Shown: positions 50,192-59,734, numbered from the stretch's first letter. The stretch is 64,000 nt of DNA from Candidatus Bipolaricaulis sibiricus (GCA_004102645.1 CP034928.1:1637656-1701655), one strand, 5' to 3'. Numbers and translations: made by a program. Notes: generated by a model from the letters alone, not told the origin.

Positions 50192-51647
50192 CCGGTGTGG
50201 GAGGGCGCCCCGTCTCGCGCGCCATCTCCAGGTCGAAGATGAACTGCTGACCGATCTGGAAGACCGTGGCCAGGAGCCAGTACCACCACAGCCCGGCCGG
50301 GAAGCTGAGGAAGAGCAAGGCCATGACGATGGGGAACACCCAACCGATCATCTGGGTTCCGCCCGTCGGCGGTTCGGGCATCCGCCGCTGGGTCAGCCAC
50401 TGCTGGAGGAGCTGCGCGCCCGTGGCCAGGACGATCATGATGTAGTACGGATCCGGCTGCGACAGATCCCGAAGCCAGAGGAACCCTGGCGAGACGTGGA
50501 TGAGCTCGGCGGAGTGCATGATCGCCTGCCAGAGGAGGATCAGAATCGGGAACTGCAGGATCAGGGGCAAGCACCCTCCGAGGGGATTCACCTTCTCCTG
50601 GCGATAGAGCTCCATCATCTGCTGCTGCAGGGTCTGGCGATCGTCCTTGTACTTCTCCTGGAGCTTCTTCAACTTGGGGGCCAACCGCTGCATTTTCGCC
50701 ATCGAACGGTACTGGTTGCGCATCAGCGGGTGCGTGATCACACGGGTGATGAGCGTGAAGAGAAGAATCGCCCATCCGTAGTTCCCAGTGAACCTGTAGA
50801 GCCACTCGAAGAACGTCATCACCCACACCAGGAACTGGGAGAAGAACCCCACCGGGGCTACGACCGCGATCCCCGCCTTCTCGAGGAGCACGTATCGGTT
50901 CCGCCCAGTGTAGAGAACACCTCGAACGTCGAGCCTCTGCGTAGCCTCCAGCCCAAACACAGGGTGCCCGGCCGCGTTCACGCCGAGAAACGGAACAGCG
51001 TTCCCCTCGTCCAGGCGCAGGAAGAAGACCCGATCGCTCGCCACCAATCCGAGGCCTTGGAAGCGGCTGTAGCTTCCCGGAGCGAGGGGCGCGCTGTACG
51101 CCTTGCCGTCGTAGAGGAACACAAGAGCTGGGGCATCGTTCCCCATCGGCCGGTGGCCCAGGATGACGCGGATCCGCTGCTCCGGCGCGGTGACCTGGAT
51201 CGCCACGTCCATCGTGTACAGCGCATCCCACCGCACCCGGAACTCCTTCGACCCCCGCAGATCGTCCCCCGTGTAAGTGAGGCGGATCAACGCCTGATCG
51301 GGCTCGGGAACCGTTGTCTCGACATCGTAGCGGCGCGCGTCCGTTGTGGCCTCGGCCAGCCACACCTCGAACGGCAGGCTCACTCCGAACGCCAGCGTCG
51401 GTCGAGCCCCGGTGCCCCAACCGGGAACCGCGTCGAGGGTCGCCGAGCCGTACGAAGCAAAGTGGACGAAGGCGCTTCGCAGTGTTCCACCCGTCTGGGA
51501 GAACTTGTACTGCAGGAGACTCGTCGTTACCCCTACGATCTCGGTCCCTTCCTCCGTCAGGCGAACGATCTCCACAGGTTGGGAGGCAGCGAACAACGAA
51601 CACGTCACGAGGAACAGGGCTCCGAGGAGGAAGATGCGCGCGTGCAT
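50172..51647 (-). CDS. yidC: Membrane protein insertase YidC
   Basis: 491 residues with an N-terminal signal/anchor, a large periplasmic beta domain (about 25-265) and the five-helix insertase core: LITRVITHPLMRNQYRSM (the hydrophilic-groove Arg), PLGGCLPLILQFPILILLWQ, and PAGLWWYWLLATVFQIGQQF. The periplasmic domain is the Gram-negative (diderm) type. No rnpA or yidD upstream; the divergent ribE begins 83 bases away. Confidence 0.95.
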   Translation of the reverse strand: MHARIFLLGALFLVTCSLFAASQPVEIVRLTEEGTEIVGVTTSLLQYKFSQTGGTLRSAFVHFASYGSATLDAVPGWGTGARPTLAFGVSLPFEVWLAEATTDARRYDVETTVPEPDQALIRLTYTGDDLRGSKEFRVRWDALYTMDVAIQVTAPEQRIRVILGHRPMGNDAPALVFLYDGKAYSAPLAPGSYSRFQGLGLVASDRVFFLRLDEGNAVPFLGVNAAGHPVFGLEATQRLDVRGVLYTGRNRYVLLEKAGIAVVAPVGFFSQFLVWVMTFFEWLYRFTGNYGWAILLFTLITRVITHPLMRNQYRSMAKMQRLAPKLKKLQEKYKDDRQTLQQQMMELYRQEKVNPLGGCLPLILQFPILILLWQAIMHSAELIHVSPGFLWLRDLSQPDPYYIMIVLATGAQLLQQWLTQRRMPEPPTGGTQMIGWVFPIVMALLFLSFPAGLWWYWLLATVFQIGQQFIFDLEMARETGRPPTPDAAATP

Positions 51648-51730
51648 AACCCCGCGACTTTACCGGGGAGAGTCCCCATCCTCAACGTGCCCTGTGCGGA
51701 GACGCACGGTAGACGTACACTCCCCCCGCC

Positions 51731-52300
51731 ATGTTCACCGGCATCGTGCGAACCCTGGGAGAGGTGGCCGAACGTTCTGCCTCCCGGCTCGTCGTCCGCG
51801 CGGAGGGGCTCGTTGTCCGTCCGGGCGACAGCCTGGCCGTGAACGGCGTCTGCCTCACCGTGGCCGAAGTGCACGACGACTATCTCCAGGCCCATCTCTC
51901 CGCAGAGACCGTCGCCCGGACAACCCTTGGCGACCTTCGCCCCGGGGACCCGGTGAACCTCGAGCCCGCCCTCCGCGCAGGCGACGAAATGGGGGGACAC
52001 GTCCTCCTTGGCCATGTGGACACGATCGGCAAGGTCTCCCTCGTCGAGCGACGAGGAGAGGACATCTTGCTCGGGATCGCGTTTGCCCCCCGCTACGACC
52101 CCCTCCTCGCCGACAAGGGGTCAGTCGGGGTCGACGGGATCAGCCTCACCCCGTTCGCGGTGAGCGAGGGCTCGCTTCGGTGCGCGATCGTCCCCTATAC
52201 GTGGAACCACACCAACCTCTCCGCGCGCCGGGTCGGGGACCGGGTGAACCTGGAGTTTGACATCCTGGCAAAATACGTGCTTGGGTGGAGGGAGCGGTGA
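51731..52300 (+). CDS. ribE: Riboflavin synthase alpha subunit
   Basis: Dismutates two 6,7-dimethyl-8-ribityllumazines to riboflavin. 189 residues, slightly short, with two lumazine-binding repeats ([30 protein letters not shown]), NGVCLTV and [17 protein letters not shown] 15 bases before the ATG may be a -10; the 80-base leader is too short for an FMN riboswitch. Starts the ribE-ribBA-(gap)-ribH set; ribD is not in the window. Confidence 0.94.
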   Translation: MFTGIVRTLGEVAERSASRLVVRAEGLVVRPGDSLAVNGVCLTVAEVHDDYLQAHLSAETVARTTLGDLRPGDPVNLEPALRAGDEMGGHVLLGHVDTIGKVSLVERRGEDILLGIAFAPRYDPLLADKGSVGVDGISLTPFAVSEGSLRCAIVPYTWNHTNLSARRVGDRVNLEFDILAKYVLGWRER

Positions 52301-53499
52301 AGCTAGCGACGGTCGAGGAAGCGGTGGAGGCGCTCCGCGCGGGCCGGATGATCATCGTCGTGGACGATGAGGACCGGGAGAACGAGGGCGACCTCGTGCT
52401 GGCGGCGGAGAAGGCAACTCCAGACGCGATCAACTTCATGCTCCGCGAGGGGCGGGGCCTGCTGTGTGTCCCCCTGCCGCGGGAATGGGCGAAGCGGTTG
52501 GAGCTTCGGCCGATGGTCGAGCCGCCCGAGGACAGCCACGAGACAGCGTTCACGATCTCCGTCGACGCCCGCCGCGGCGTGTCCACCGGGATCTCCGCCG
52601 CCGACCGGGCGCGGACGATCCTCGTCCTCGCCGATCCCACCAGCGGGCCGGAGGACCTCGCCCGCCCCGGCCACGTGTTCCCCCTCATCGCACGCGACGG
52701 CGGCGTCCTGCGCCGAGCCGGGCACACCGAGGCGACGGTCGACCTCTGTCGTCTCGCCGGGCTCCAGCCCGTGGGTGTGATCTGCGAGATCATGAACGAT
52801 GACGGGACGATGGCCAGGCTCCCCGAGCTCATCCGGTTTGCCGAGCGGCACGGCCTCCTCATCCTCACCATCGCCGACTTGATCGCGTACCGCAAGAAGC
52901 GGGAGAAGCTCGTGGAGCGGGTCTGCGATGCCGAGCTTCCCACGACGTTCGGTCAGTTCAAGGTCGTCACCTTCCGCGACATCCTCACTGGCCAGGAACA
53001 CCTTGCCCTCGTCAAGGGCGACGTGTCGGGGCAGGAGCCGGTCCTCGTGCGCGTCCACTCGGAGTGCCTCACCGGCGATGCCTTGGGGTCCCTGCGCTGC
53101 GACTGCGGGGACCAGCTCCGGTCAGCGATGGCCACCATCGAGCGCGAGGGACGGGGGGTCGTCCTCTACATGCGGCAGGAGGGGCGGGGGATCGGGCTGT
53201 TGGGCAAGCTGTGTGCCTACCACCTGCAGGACCAAGGCCTGGACACGGTGGAGGCGAACCTCCAGCTCGGGTACCCGGCCGACCTCCGCGAGTACGGGAT
53301 CGGGGCCCAGATGCTCGTTGACCTCGGGGTACAGCGGATCCGGCTCCTCACGAACAACCCCCGCAAGGTGGCCGGGCTCACCGGGTACGGCCTGGCGATC
53401 GTGGACACCGTGCCGATCGAGGTCGAGCCGAACCCGTTCAACCTGCGCTACCTCAAGGCGAAGAAGGAGAAGCTCGGCCACAAGCTGGACAAGGTGTGA
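52297..53499 (+). CDS. ribBA: Bifunctional 3,4-dihydroxy-2-butanone-4-phosphate synthase/GTP cyclohydrolase II
   Basis: 400 residues. RibB half (1-205) with [16 protein letters not shown] and [14 protein letters not shown]; RibA half with zinc ligands [18 protein letters not shown], the catalytic block [11 protein letters not shown] and [16 protein letters not shown] at 52297 is chosen as it overlaps the ribE stop (GTGA) and follows GGAGGG; the GTG 12 bases earlier is less likely. Confidence 0.95.
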   Translation: MKLATVEEAVEALRAGRMIIVVDDEDRENEGDLVLAAEKATPDAINFMLREGRGLLCVPLPREWAKRLELRPMVEPPEDSHETAFTISVDARRGVSTGISAADRARTILVLADPTSGPEDLARPGHVFPLIARDGGVLRRAGHTEATVDLCRLAGLQPVGVICEIMNDDGTMARLPELIRFAERHGLLILTIADLIAYRKKREKLVERVCDAELPTTFGQFKVVTFRDILTGQEHLALVKGDVSGQEPVLVRVHSECLTGDALGSLRCDCGDQLRSAMATIEREGRGVVLYMRQEGRGIGLLGKLCAYHLQDQGLDTVEANLQLGYPADLREYGIGAQMLVDLGVQRIRLLTNNPRKVAGLTGYGLAIVDTVPIEVEPNPFNLRYLKAKKEKLGHKLDKV

Positions 53500-53507
53500 G
53501 GCGTGTG

Positions 53508-53860
53508 CGCTCACCGCGGAGACGCAGAGGACGCAGAGAAGCCCCCAAGGCCGCTGCCCGCGGTCCGTGAGCCCCAGTCCGTCCGACCCCTCGAACTCTG
53601 GGCCTGTCGGGTCTCGGCGCTCTCGGTGGGGGGACGGGAGTCCGATCAACCGGGGGGACGCCGAGAACCCGGAGGAACCCCAGGCTCCCTGCCCCACCAG
53701 GGGCACGAAGGTCACCACGGGATCTGGAAGTTCTTGAGCAGGGAACTCTGTGGCTGCCGATCCGGATCGTTCCTTCGCGTCCCTGGCGCCGTTCGTGGTG
53801 GGTTTGGGGCTGGCTGTCCTCGGCGATCTCCGTGCGCTCGGCGGTGAGATCTGTCGAGGT
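53508..53860. repeat. Decayed dispersed repeats between ribBA and ribH
   Basis: About 400 bases without a gene. The left end reads CACCGCGGAGACGCAGAGG and the right end is an imperfect inverted copy (TCCTCGGCGATCTCCGTGCG), with smaller units between (GGGGACGCCGAGAACCCGGA; CTTCGCGTCCCTGGCGCCG). This is the 'accgcggagacgcagagg' family seen between genes of many bacteria. Confidence 0.6.
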
Positions 53861-53903
53861 GGATTCGCGGTATGCTACGGGCATCGGCTGTGAGGAGGAG
53901 ACG

Positions 53904-54371
53904 ATGGCGGTGTACGAAGGCAAGCTCGATGGCAAGGGCCTCAAGGTTGGGATCGCCGTGTCGCGGTTCAACGACCTCGTGACGAAGGAGCTTCTGGGCG
54001 GGGCGCTCGATCGGCTGCACCGGCTGGGGGTAGCGGAGAAGGACATCTCGGTGGCGTGGGTTCCGGGGGCGTTCGAGCTCCCCCGCGCCGTCCGCGCGCT
54101 GGGGGCGTCGAAGAAGTTCCACGGCGTGCTCGCCCTCGCCGCGGTCGTGCGGGGGGCCACCCCCCACTTCGAGTACGTGGCCGCCGAGGCCGCCAAGGGC
54201 CTGGCCAAGCTCAACCTCGACCTTCCCGTGCCGGTGGCATTCGGCGTCCTCACCGCCGACACGATGGACCAGGCCCTCGAGCGGGCGGGCGGCAAGGTCG
54301 GGAACAAGGGCGCCCAGGCCGCCGAAGCCCTTGTGGAGATGATCAACCTGGAGCGGGCGATCGGGAGATGA
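53904..54371 (+). CDS. ribH: 6,7-dimethyl-8-ribityllumazine synthase
   Basis: Penultimate riboflavin enzyme, forms an icosahedral or pentameric shell. 155 residues. VSRFNDLVTKELLGGALD, WVPGAFELP and VVRGATPHFEYVA (catalytic His) are conserved. ATG at 53904 after GAGGAGG; the frame opens 24 codons earlier but without an SD. Overlaps hisS as ATGA. Confidence 0.95.
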   Translation: MAVYEGKLDGKGLKVGIAVSRFNDLVTKELLGGALDRLHRLGVAEKDISVAWVPGAFELPRAVRALGASKKFHGVLALAAVVRGATPHFEYVAAEAAKGLAKLNLDLPVPVAFGVLTADTMDQALERAGGKVGNKGAQAAEALVEMINLERAIGR

Positions 54372-55747
54372 AGGTCGAGAGCATCCGCGGGATGCGCGAC
54401 ATCCTCCCCGAGGAGACCCCGCTCTGGCAGAAGCTGGAAGCGGAGATCCGGTCCGCGTTCGCCCTCTACGGCTACCGCGAGATCCGCGTCCCCCTTGTGG
54501 AGCGGGCCGAGCTCTTCTCCCGCGGGGTGGGAGAGGAGACGGAGGTGGTGGACAAGCAGATGTACGTGTTCCCCGACCGGAAGGGCCTCCTGCTCGCCCT
54601 GCGCCCCGAGGCGACGGCGTCCGTGGTCCGAGCGTACGTCGAGCACGGGCTCCACGCCAAGGGGGACCTCGCCAAGCTCTACTACCTGGGGCCGATGTTC
54701 CGCTACGAGAAGCCGCAGCTCGGGCGACAGCGCCAGTTCCACCAGTACGGGGTCGAATCGATCGGGTCGCTCGATCCGGCCCTCGACGCCGAGGTCATGG
54801 ACCTCGCCTGGCACCTCATGGAACGGCTGTTGGTCCGTGATCCGTCATCCGAGGTCCGTGATCCGGAACCCCCCGGCCTACCCACGGACAACGGACCACG
54901 GTCCACGGTCCCCGGACCACGGCCAACGGACCACGGTCAACGGTCCCCGGACCACGGTCTTCTCCTGCGGCTGAACTCGATCGGGTGCCGGGACGACCGC
55001 CCCCTGTACCGCGAGGCCCTGCAGGGCTACTTCGCGGCCCAGGCGGGAGACCTGTGCCCCGAGTGCCGGCGCCGGCTGGAGACGAACCCCCTGCGGATTC
55101 TCGACTGCAAGGAAGAAGGGTGCCGCGCCCTGTCGCGGGAGGCCCCGCGCTCCGTGGACCACCTCTGCCCGGAATGCGGTCAGCACTTCGCCGACGTGCA
55201 GGCCCACCTCGCCAGTCTCGGGCTCGCCCACGAGTTCGACCCAACCCTCGTCCGCGGCCTGGACTACTACACGCGCACCGTGTTCGAGCTCTGCTCGCGC
55301 GACCTCGGGGCCCAGGACGCCCTCCTCGGCGGCGGGCGGTACGACGGGCTGGTGGAACTCCTCGGCGGATCTCCCACCCCCGCGGTTGGGTTCGCGGGCG
55401 GGATGGAACGGCTGGCCATCGCCCTCTCCGCCCAGCAGGGCGTGGAAGGGGCGTCGGAATCCTCGCTCGACCTGTACCTCGTCCCGATCGGGGATGAGGC
55501 CAAACGCGAGGGAGCGAGACTCCTTGCGGCCTTGCGCCGGAGGGGCCTGTCCGTGGACACCGACTACATGGGGCGGTCCCTGCGCAAGGCGATGCAGGTG
55601 GCCGGCCGCAGCGCGCGCTACGCGGCGATCCTGGGACAGGACGAACTCACCCGCGGCGAGATCAAGCTCAAGAACCTCTCCTCCGGGGAGGAGAAACCGG
55701 TCCCCCTCCCGCAGTTCAGGACCGATCCGGGTGCATTCCTTCGCTGA
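54368..55747 (+). CDS. hisS: Histidyl-tRNA synthetase with repeat insertion
   Basis: Charges tRNA-His. 459 residues versus about 417 expected. Class II motifs are intact: motif 1 region, motif 2 LGPMFRYEKPQLGRQRQFHQ, HisA RGLDYYTRTVFE and motif 3 GFAGGMERLAIAL, then an anticodon-binding domain. Residues 156-197 are a low-complexity insertion rich in Asp, Pro, Gly and Arg, encoded by a DNA repeat, placed right before LRLNSIGC. It keeps frame, so the enzyme may tolerate it as a surface loop. Confidence 0.94.
   Translation: MKVESIRGMRDILPEETPLWQKLEAEIRSAFALYGYREIRVPLVERAELFSRGVGEETEVVDKQMYVFPDRKGLLLALRPEATASVVRAYVEHGLHAKGDLAKLYYLGPMFRYEKPQLGRQRQFHQYGVESIGSLDPALDAEVMDLAWHLMERLLVRDPSSEVRDPEPPGLPTDNGPRSTVPGPRPTDHGQRSPDHGLLLRLNSIGCRDDRPLYREALQGYFAAQAGDLCPECRRRLETNPLRILDCKEEGCRALSREAPRSVDHLCPECGQHFADVQAHLASLGLAHEFDPTLVRGLDYYTRTVFELCSRDLGAQDALLGGGRYDGLVELLGGSPTPAVGFAGGMERLAIALSAQQGVEGASESSLDLYLVPIGDEAKREGARLLAALRRRGLSVDTDYMGRSLRKAMQVAGRSARYAAILGQDELTRGEIKLKNLSSGEEKPVPLPQFRTDPGAFLR
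54833..54958. repeat. Palindromic repeat array inside hisS
   Basis: About 126 bases of degenerate units such as GGACCACGGTCCACGG, GGTCCCCGGACCACGG and, at the left, GTCCGTGATCCG, able to form hairpins. 42 codons, so frame is kept. Nothing like it occurs in other coding regions of the window. Confidence 0.75.
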
Positions 55748-55785
55748 CCCCCCTCAGAGCCATCAACCAGTCCCGATAGTCCCTA

Positions 55786-56060
55786 CCACCAAGACACCAA
55801 GGACACGAAGTACAACAGCACCGACGCCCCCCGTGGGTTCGCAGACCCTGTTCCCTTGGTGTCCTCGTGCCTTGGTGGTGAACCAAGTTGCCGTCTCACC
55901 GACGAGGATGCCCAATTCGGCTCCCACCCGTGAGCATACAAGGCTGCAAAGGGTGAGGTGACAACCGCCTGAGGTCCCCGACGAGCAACAAGGGTTCTCG
56001 TAGATGTACCCCATGCCACACCTTCGTGCCCTTGGAGTCCTTTGTGGTTTGGCGGGACGT
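55786..56060. repeat. Dispersed 'caccaagacaccaagg' repeats between hisS and GNAT gene
   Basis: The 316-base gap holds one plus-strand unit (ACCACCAAGACACCAAGG) and two inverted units (TTGGTGTCCTCGTGCCTTGG at about 55856; TTCGTGCCCTTGGAGTCC at about 56031). No gene is seen. The first two could pair as an imperfect hairpin of about 25 bp. Confidence 0.65.
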
Positions 56061-56063
56061 GCC

Positions 56064-56624
56064 CTATTCTGGTCTCGTAACCCGCTTCGCCATCAGGATA
56101 TCGGGCTTCCCGAACCCGTTGGCATCCGGGATCAGGCCCACCACCACGAACCCGCACTTCCGGTAGAACGCGAACGGGTGCCCTCCCACGTCCTCGATCC
56201 GCGCCGCCCACGAGAGAACGTCCGGGTAGAGGTCCACGCCGGAGAGGTTCGTCCGGCCGTCCTCGTCGTCTGTGCCGACGAAGATCGTGTCCACGCCCCG
56301 TTCACGGGCGAGACGCTCCAGGTCCGCGACCAGAGCCCGGCCGATCCCCTGCCGCTGCCGGTCCGGTCGCACCACGAGGGGGTGAAGCTCCCACACGTGG
56401 CCATGGTAAGAGGGGATCGCCTCGATCCAGCCGAGCACGTTCTCGTTCTCGTCCAGGGCGACGCGGCTGATCCGGTCCGGCCCCAGCGACTCCCGTACCT
56501 CCGCGAGGCCTTCTTCCAGCGTGTGCCAGGCGCTCGGGATGTGGGCAAAGCAGCGCACCCGAAGCTCCGCCGTCTGACGGATCGCCCGCTCGTTTCCTTC
56601 GGATAAACCGACGATCTTCATCAC
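56064..56624 (-). CDS. GNAT acetyltransferase, AAC(6')-like
   Basis: 186 residues of the GNAT fold: acetyl-CoA loop RPDRQRQGIGRALV, strand HGHVWELHPLVV and, near the C-terminus, FYRKCGFVVVGLIPDANGFG then KPDILMAKR. The GWIEAIPSYHGHVWELHPLV and GTDDEDGRTNL blocks recall aminoglycoside 6'-N-acetyltransferases and their chromosomal relatives; the natural substrate may be different. Two ATGs in a row at the start. A truncated paralogue lies at 60685-60777. Confidence 0.8.
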   Translation of the reverse strand: MMKIVGLSEGNERAIRQTAELRVRCFAHIPSAWHTLEEGLAEVRESLGPDRISRVALDENENVLGWIEAIPSYHGHVWELHPLVVRPDRQRQGIGRALVADLERLARERGVDTIFVGTDDEDGRTNLSGVDLYPDVLSWAARIEDVGGHPFAFYRKCGFVVVGLIPDANGFGKPDILMAKRVTRPE

Positions 56625-56702
56625 AAGGACTGCCTCCCCAGCAGCGGCACGTCGGCACAGTCTGGAGGGAAGGACATGCTGTTGCTCGGCGATGGCCCGC
56701 CA

Positions 56703-59090
56703 CTACTGACTTTCGACACGGATGGGAAACCACTGGGTCTCGTCATGCATACGCCATTCAGACGAGAGGTGAGCAACCTTCACATGGAGCAAAGGCCCCC
56801 GGAGATAGGGCTCGAGGAAGCGCTTGGCAAGCCTGATCTCAATGCGGTTTCCACTGTCGATGTTGTCTGAGACCCCGACCGCAGTCCACGTCGCTGAGCC
56901 CTCGGTGAACAGGCTCCCTCCGCTTGTCCAGTCACGATCCCTGGAATGCTGATTGGACAAGCGTAGTGTCAGGTCCGGAAACCGGTTACCCGTGATGTCG
57001 AAGAGTAGATCAAGATTAGCGGGATCGGTCGGTGGAGAAACGTACTCAACCATGAAGAACAGATAGGTCTCATCCTGTGTGTAGCTGACTCCAACTATGT
57101 CGTCTGGCCCTCTATTGTCGCCCTGAGGGTCTCTGATGACAACATATCCTCCTTCCCAGTCCTTGAAACTGCCGTCAATCACGATGACCTGAGGGCGTGT
57201 GTACCCCAAGAAGATCTGCTGGACTACGTCCTCCGCCTTCAGACGGAATGTGGACGTGTGTGTCTCCCTGCGCCCCCCTGCATACCACGGCGACACGGGG
57301 TAGCTATACCAGCCCGGGCCGAAGTACCCCTCCATCTGACGAAAGGCGATCGCATGGGAGTGATAGTACAAAGCCATATCACCGACGCTAGGCTTAGTCG
57401 GATCGTAAGTATCTGTAAGGGGACAAACGAGTCCGTGGACAGCGCATCCCTCTACCGCCACCACCCCGTTCTCCCACATCAGGAAGGGCTTGTTATGATA
57501 TCTCTGAAACGGCTGAAAGACCTGCCCAATGAGATCCTGCCATCCCAAGACCATCTGTGCAAGCGAAGGCCGGGCCACATCTGCCAATGGGTCCAGAGCC
57601 CACCCAGACAGACCGATCACATCGAAAGAATCCCAGAAGGGGGCTCGCAAGCTCGACTGGCCTGGGAAGAAATCAGGCTTGTGATGAGTCCCGTGGAACA
57701 AGGGGCCCGGGTAGATCCGGCGGGCCATTTTCGCGAGATCCTCGATGCCCTGGTTGAGGGCAGAGGCCTGTTGGGCTGTGTTTCTGTACTGATGGATTGA
57801 GCTGACCGCAGGGAACAGATCTACAGTCTCTACCCCCAGCTGAGCCCAGAAGACCAGCCTCTCCAACGTCAGCTGCGACAAGTTGTGAAGGAACTCCCCT
57901 AGCGGACGAGGAGAAGCTGAGTACAACTCTGTCCATTCACCGCCGTGGCTACCAACAGAGACCACCACTCCCACCATCACACTCATGCCAAGCCTGTGTG
58001 CCTCGTTGACAATGTAGGCTTCCTCGTGATCGCGCTTAGTCGGGCCCGCCGAGGCTCCTAGGTCATACAAGGCGCGGATGTCTGTAGCCTCCCTGCTCTC
58101 TATGTAGTACTCGTTCCACATGCGAACCCCGTCTGTGCCGACACCAAGAAGCTCCGCCAGATAGACGTCCACCAGCGCTAGCTGGGTACGCTGTCCCCAT
58201 GGCGGGAACACCAATTCGTTCATCCACATCGAAGCCAGGTCAACGTCCCTCCGAAACTCCATCGGTCTCCACCTGGAGAACCGCAGCGTCCGGTCAAGAA
58301 GCCCAAGGTCGGGCTTGTTGTACTGCCGCATGTGCTCCTCAGTCGACAGGATCCGGTTGATGTCGAGGATCACCCCCCACGGCACGAAGTAGTCCTTCTT
58401 CCCCTGAGGGTTCACGAGCGTCCGGTCACCGCAGAACACCACCACTGGGATCGCTACCCAGCTCTTGCGGCCGTCGGGGGCGCTCACGTGCAGCGCCACC
58501 TCTCCGTAGCCCTGCCACTCGGGGTTGTGCCCCCAGATGTAGAGCATCCCGTCCTCGATTGCTGTACCGATCCCCTCCGGGTGGCTCACCTCGAACGTCC
58601 ACGTGAGAGAGGAAACGGGGAGATCGCCGAGAACCGGGTAGAACGCGAGCTCGGGTACCCCGTGGAGGGGTAGGGCGAAGACCTTGTCCCGATCGGACAC
58701 GCCCTGCATCACGTAGGCGGGATGCGCGAAGAAGGCCGGGTTGAGGAGTTCGCCATGAACCTCCGGCCTCGCCTTCGGATCGGAGAACCCCAGGTTGGGC
58801 CGAGCGGACGACGGTGGGCTGGCGAACCACTCGATCCTCACCAGCCGGGCGGTGTCGGGCCGCCAGGTGAAGCTGAACCAGCCCCCGACAGCGACCTCCC
58901 CACCGCTCAGGACGATCACCGCGGCCGGGCCTTGGGGATCGCGCTGCGGGAAGCTCGGCCACATCGAGGTGATCTCCGCGGGCTCGGAGAACTCGATCCG
59001 CACCGCCCGCGCCACCGCGCCCGAGTCGTTCCGGTACATCGCCCCGGCCAGACACGTCCCCGCCAACCCCACGACCAGCACCATTGCCAA
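56703..59090 (-). CDS. Large secreted protein, glycoside-hydrolase-like barrel with C-terminal carbohydrate-binding-like domain
   Basis: About 795 residues. Signal segment (LAMVLVVGLAGTCLAG); an N-terminal beta domain (IRIEFSEPAEI-type strands); a middle part about 215-590 that looks like a TIM barrel with aromatic and acidic strand ends (GTDGVRMWNEYYIES, GVETVDLFPAVSS, DSFDVIGLSGWALDPLAD, NKPFLMWENG) suggesting an unclassified glycosidase; and a C-terminal domain beginning VIVIDGSFKDWEGG, the CBM9/DOMON-like pattern. The TTG start has GGGAG 8 bases before it; a better SD-ATG pair (59107) is in another frame, so an indel near the start is possible. Confidence 0.6.
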   Translation of the reverse strand: MAMVLVVGLAGTCLAGAMYRNDSGAVARAVRIEFSEPAEITSMWPSFPQRDPQGPAAVIVLSGGEVAVGGWFSFTWRPDTARLVRIEWFASPPSSARPNLGFSDPKARPEVHGELLNPAFFAHPAYVMQGVSDRDKVFALPLHGVPELAFYPVLGDLPVSSLTWTFEVSHPEGIGTAIEDGMLYIWGHNPEWQGYGEVALHVSAPDGRKSWVAIPVVVFCGDRTLVNPQGKKDYFVPWGVILDINRILSTEEHMRQYNKPDLGLLDRTLRFSRWRPMEFRRDVDLASMWMNELVFPPWGQRTQLALVDVYLAELLGVGTDGVRMWNEYYIESREATDIRALYDLGASAGPTKRDHEEAYIVNEAHRLGMSVMVGVVVSVGSHGGEWTELYSASPRPLGEFLHNLSQLTLERLVFWAQLGVETVDLFPAVSSIHQYRNTAQQASALNQGIEDLAKMARRIYPGPLFHGTHHKPDFFPGQSSLRAPFWDSFDVIGLSGWALDPLADVARPSLAQMVLGWQDLIGQVFQPFQRYHNKPFLMWENGVVAVEGCAVHGLVCPLTDTYDPTKPSVGDMALYYHSHAIAFRQMEGYFGPGWYSYPVSPWYAGGRRETHTSTFRLKAEDVVQQIFLGYTRPQVIVIDGSFKDWEGGYVVIRDPQGDNRGPDDIVGVSYTQDETYLFFMVEYVSPPTDPANLDLLFDITGNRFPDLTLRLSNQHSRDRDWTSGGSLFTEGSATWTAVGVSDNIDSGNRIEIRLAKRFLEPYLRGPLLHVKVAHLSSEWRMHDETQWFPIRVESQ

Positions 59091-59125
59091 CCCGACCGCT
59101 CCCTCATCGTCCCCTCCTCGCCGCC

Positions 59126-59154
59126 ATGATAGGCGCGGGCTCGTTCGCTGCCAA
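59126..59154 (-). promoter_or_regulatory. Promoter for the large secreted protein
   Basis: Minus strand TTGGCA, 17-base spacer, TATCAT, then GGCGGCGAGGAGGGG. The arrangement and flanks closely resemble the promoter at 60531-60559. Confidence 0.65.
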
Positions 59155-59440
59155 CAGTGGGAAGGCGTCGGGACCTTCATTCTTAGGGTCTTGTGGGCGA
59201 AGGCTGGCCAGCTTGTGAGCCTTGAGATGAACGTCTGGGTCTGGAGATTGCGGTGAACTCCCTAGCCAAGAACCCGGACTTCCTCCTCTCCCTCCCGATT
59301 CCTCCTCTCTTGGGAATGCGGGAGGCGCCTTCTGACAGCGGTCTCCTCTGTGCAACGCGACGCGGGATTGACCTCGGAAGGGTTCGCGGCTATCATCAGG
59401 TCGGACAGTACGACTTTCCTACGCAACGAGGAGGTGCGGG
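59155..59440 (+). promoter_or_regulatory. Gap holding the AbrB/PIN promoter
   Basis: 286 bases without a gene. At the right end TTGACC (59368-59373), a 17-base spacer and TATCAT (59391-59396) form a good promoter, followed by ACGAGGAGG as SD of the antitoxin gene. The rest shows nothing recognisable. Confidence 0.6.
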
Positions 59441-59734
59441 ATGCCGGTGGTGCGGGTGAAGCGGAAGTTTCAGGTCACGATCCCGGCCGAGGTCCGCAAG
59501 CGGCTCGACCTCGCGGAAGGCGACTACCTGGAGGTCACGGAAGAGGACAACCAGATCGTGCTCAAGCCGAAGGTGGTGCTCGACAAGCCCGATGAGAGGG
59601 CCTTGGCGCAACTGGAGGCGATCCTCGAGCGGATCCGCCAGCCTGGCGAGGTCTCAGAGGAAGAGGTCGAGAGGGACGTGCTCGAAGCGATCCGCACGGT
59701 GAGGAGAGATGCCCGTGCTCGCCGCCGTTCTTGA
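59441..59734 (+). CDS. AbrB/MazE-type antitoxin
   Basis: 97 residues. The N-terminal SpoVT-AbrB swapped-hairpin domain (VRVKRKFQVTIPAEVRKRLD, DYLEVTEEDNQIVLKPK) binds the promoter; the acidic helical tail (GEVSEEEVERDVLEAIRTV) would bind the toxin. Overlaps the PIN gene by 26 bases. Confidence 0.88.
   Translation: MPVVRVKRKFQVTIPAEVRKRLDLAEGDYLEVTEEDNQIVLKPKVVLDKPDERALAQLEAILERIRQPGEVSEEEVERDVLEAIRTVRRDARARRRS

Noticed and set aside
51648-51730. FMN riboswitch upstream of ribE
   Set aside because: Only 83 bases separate yidC and ribE, and no RFN element sequence is present.
56703-59180. Start of the large secreted protein at 59180
   Set aside because: No SD there, and the added residues precede the promoter TATCAT at 59126-59131 and a clear signal peptide.
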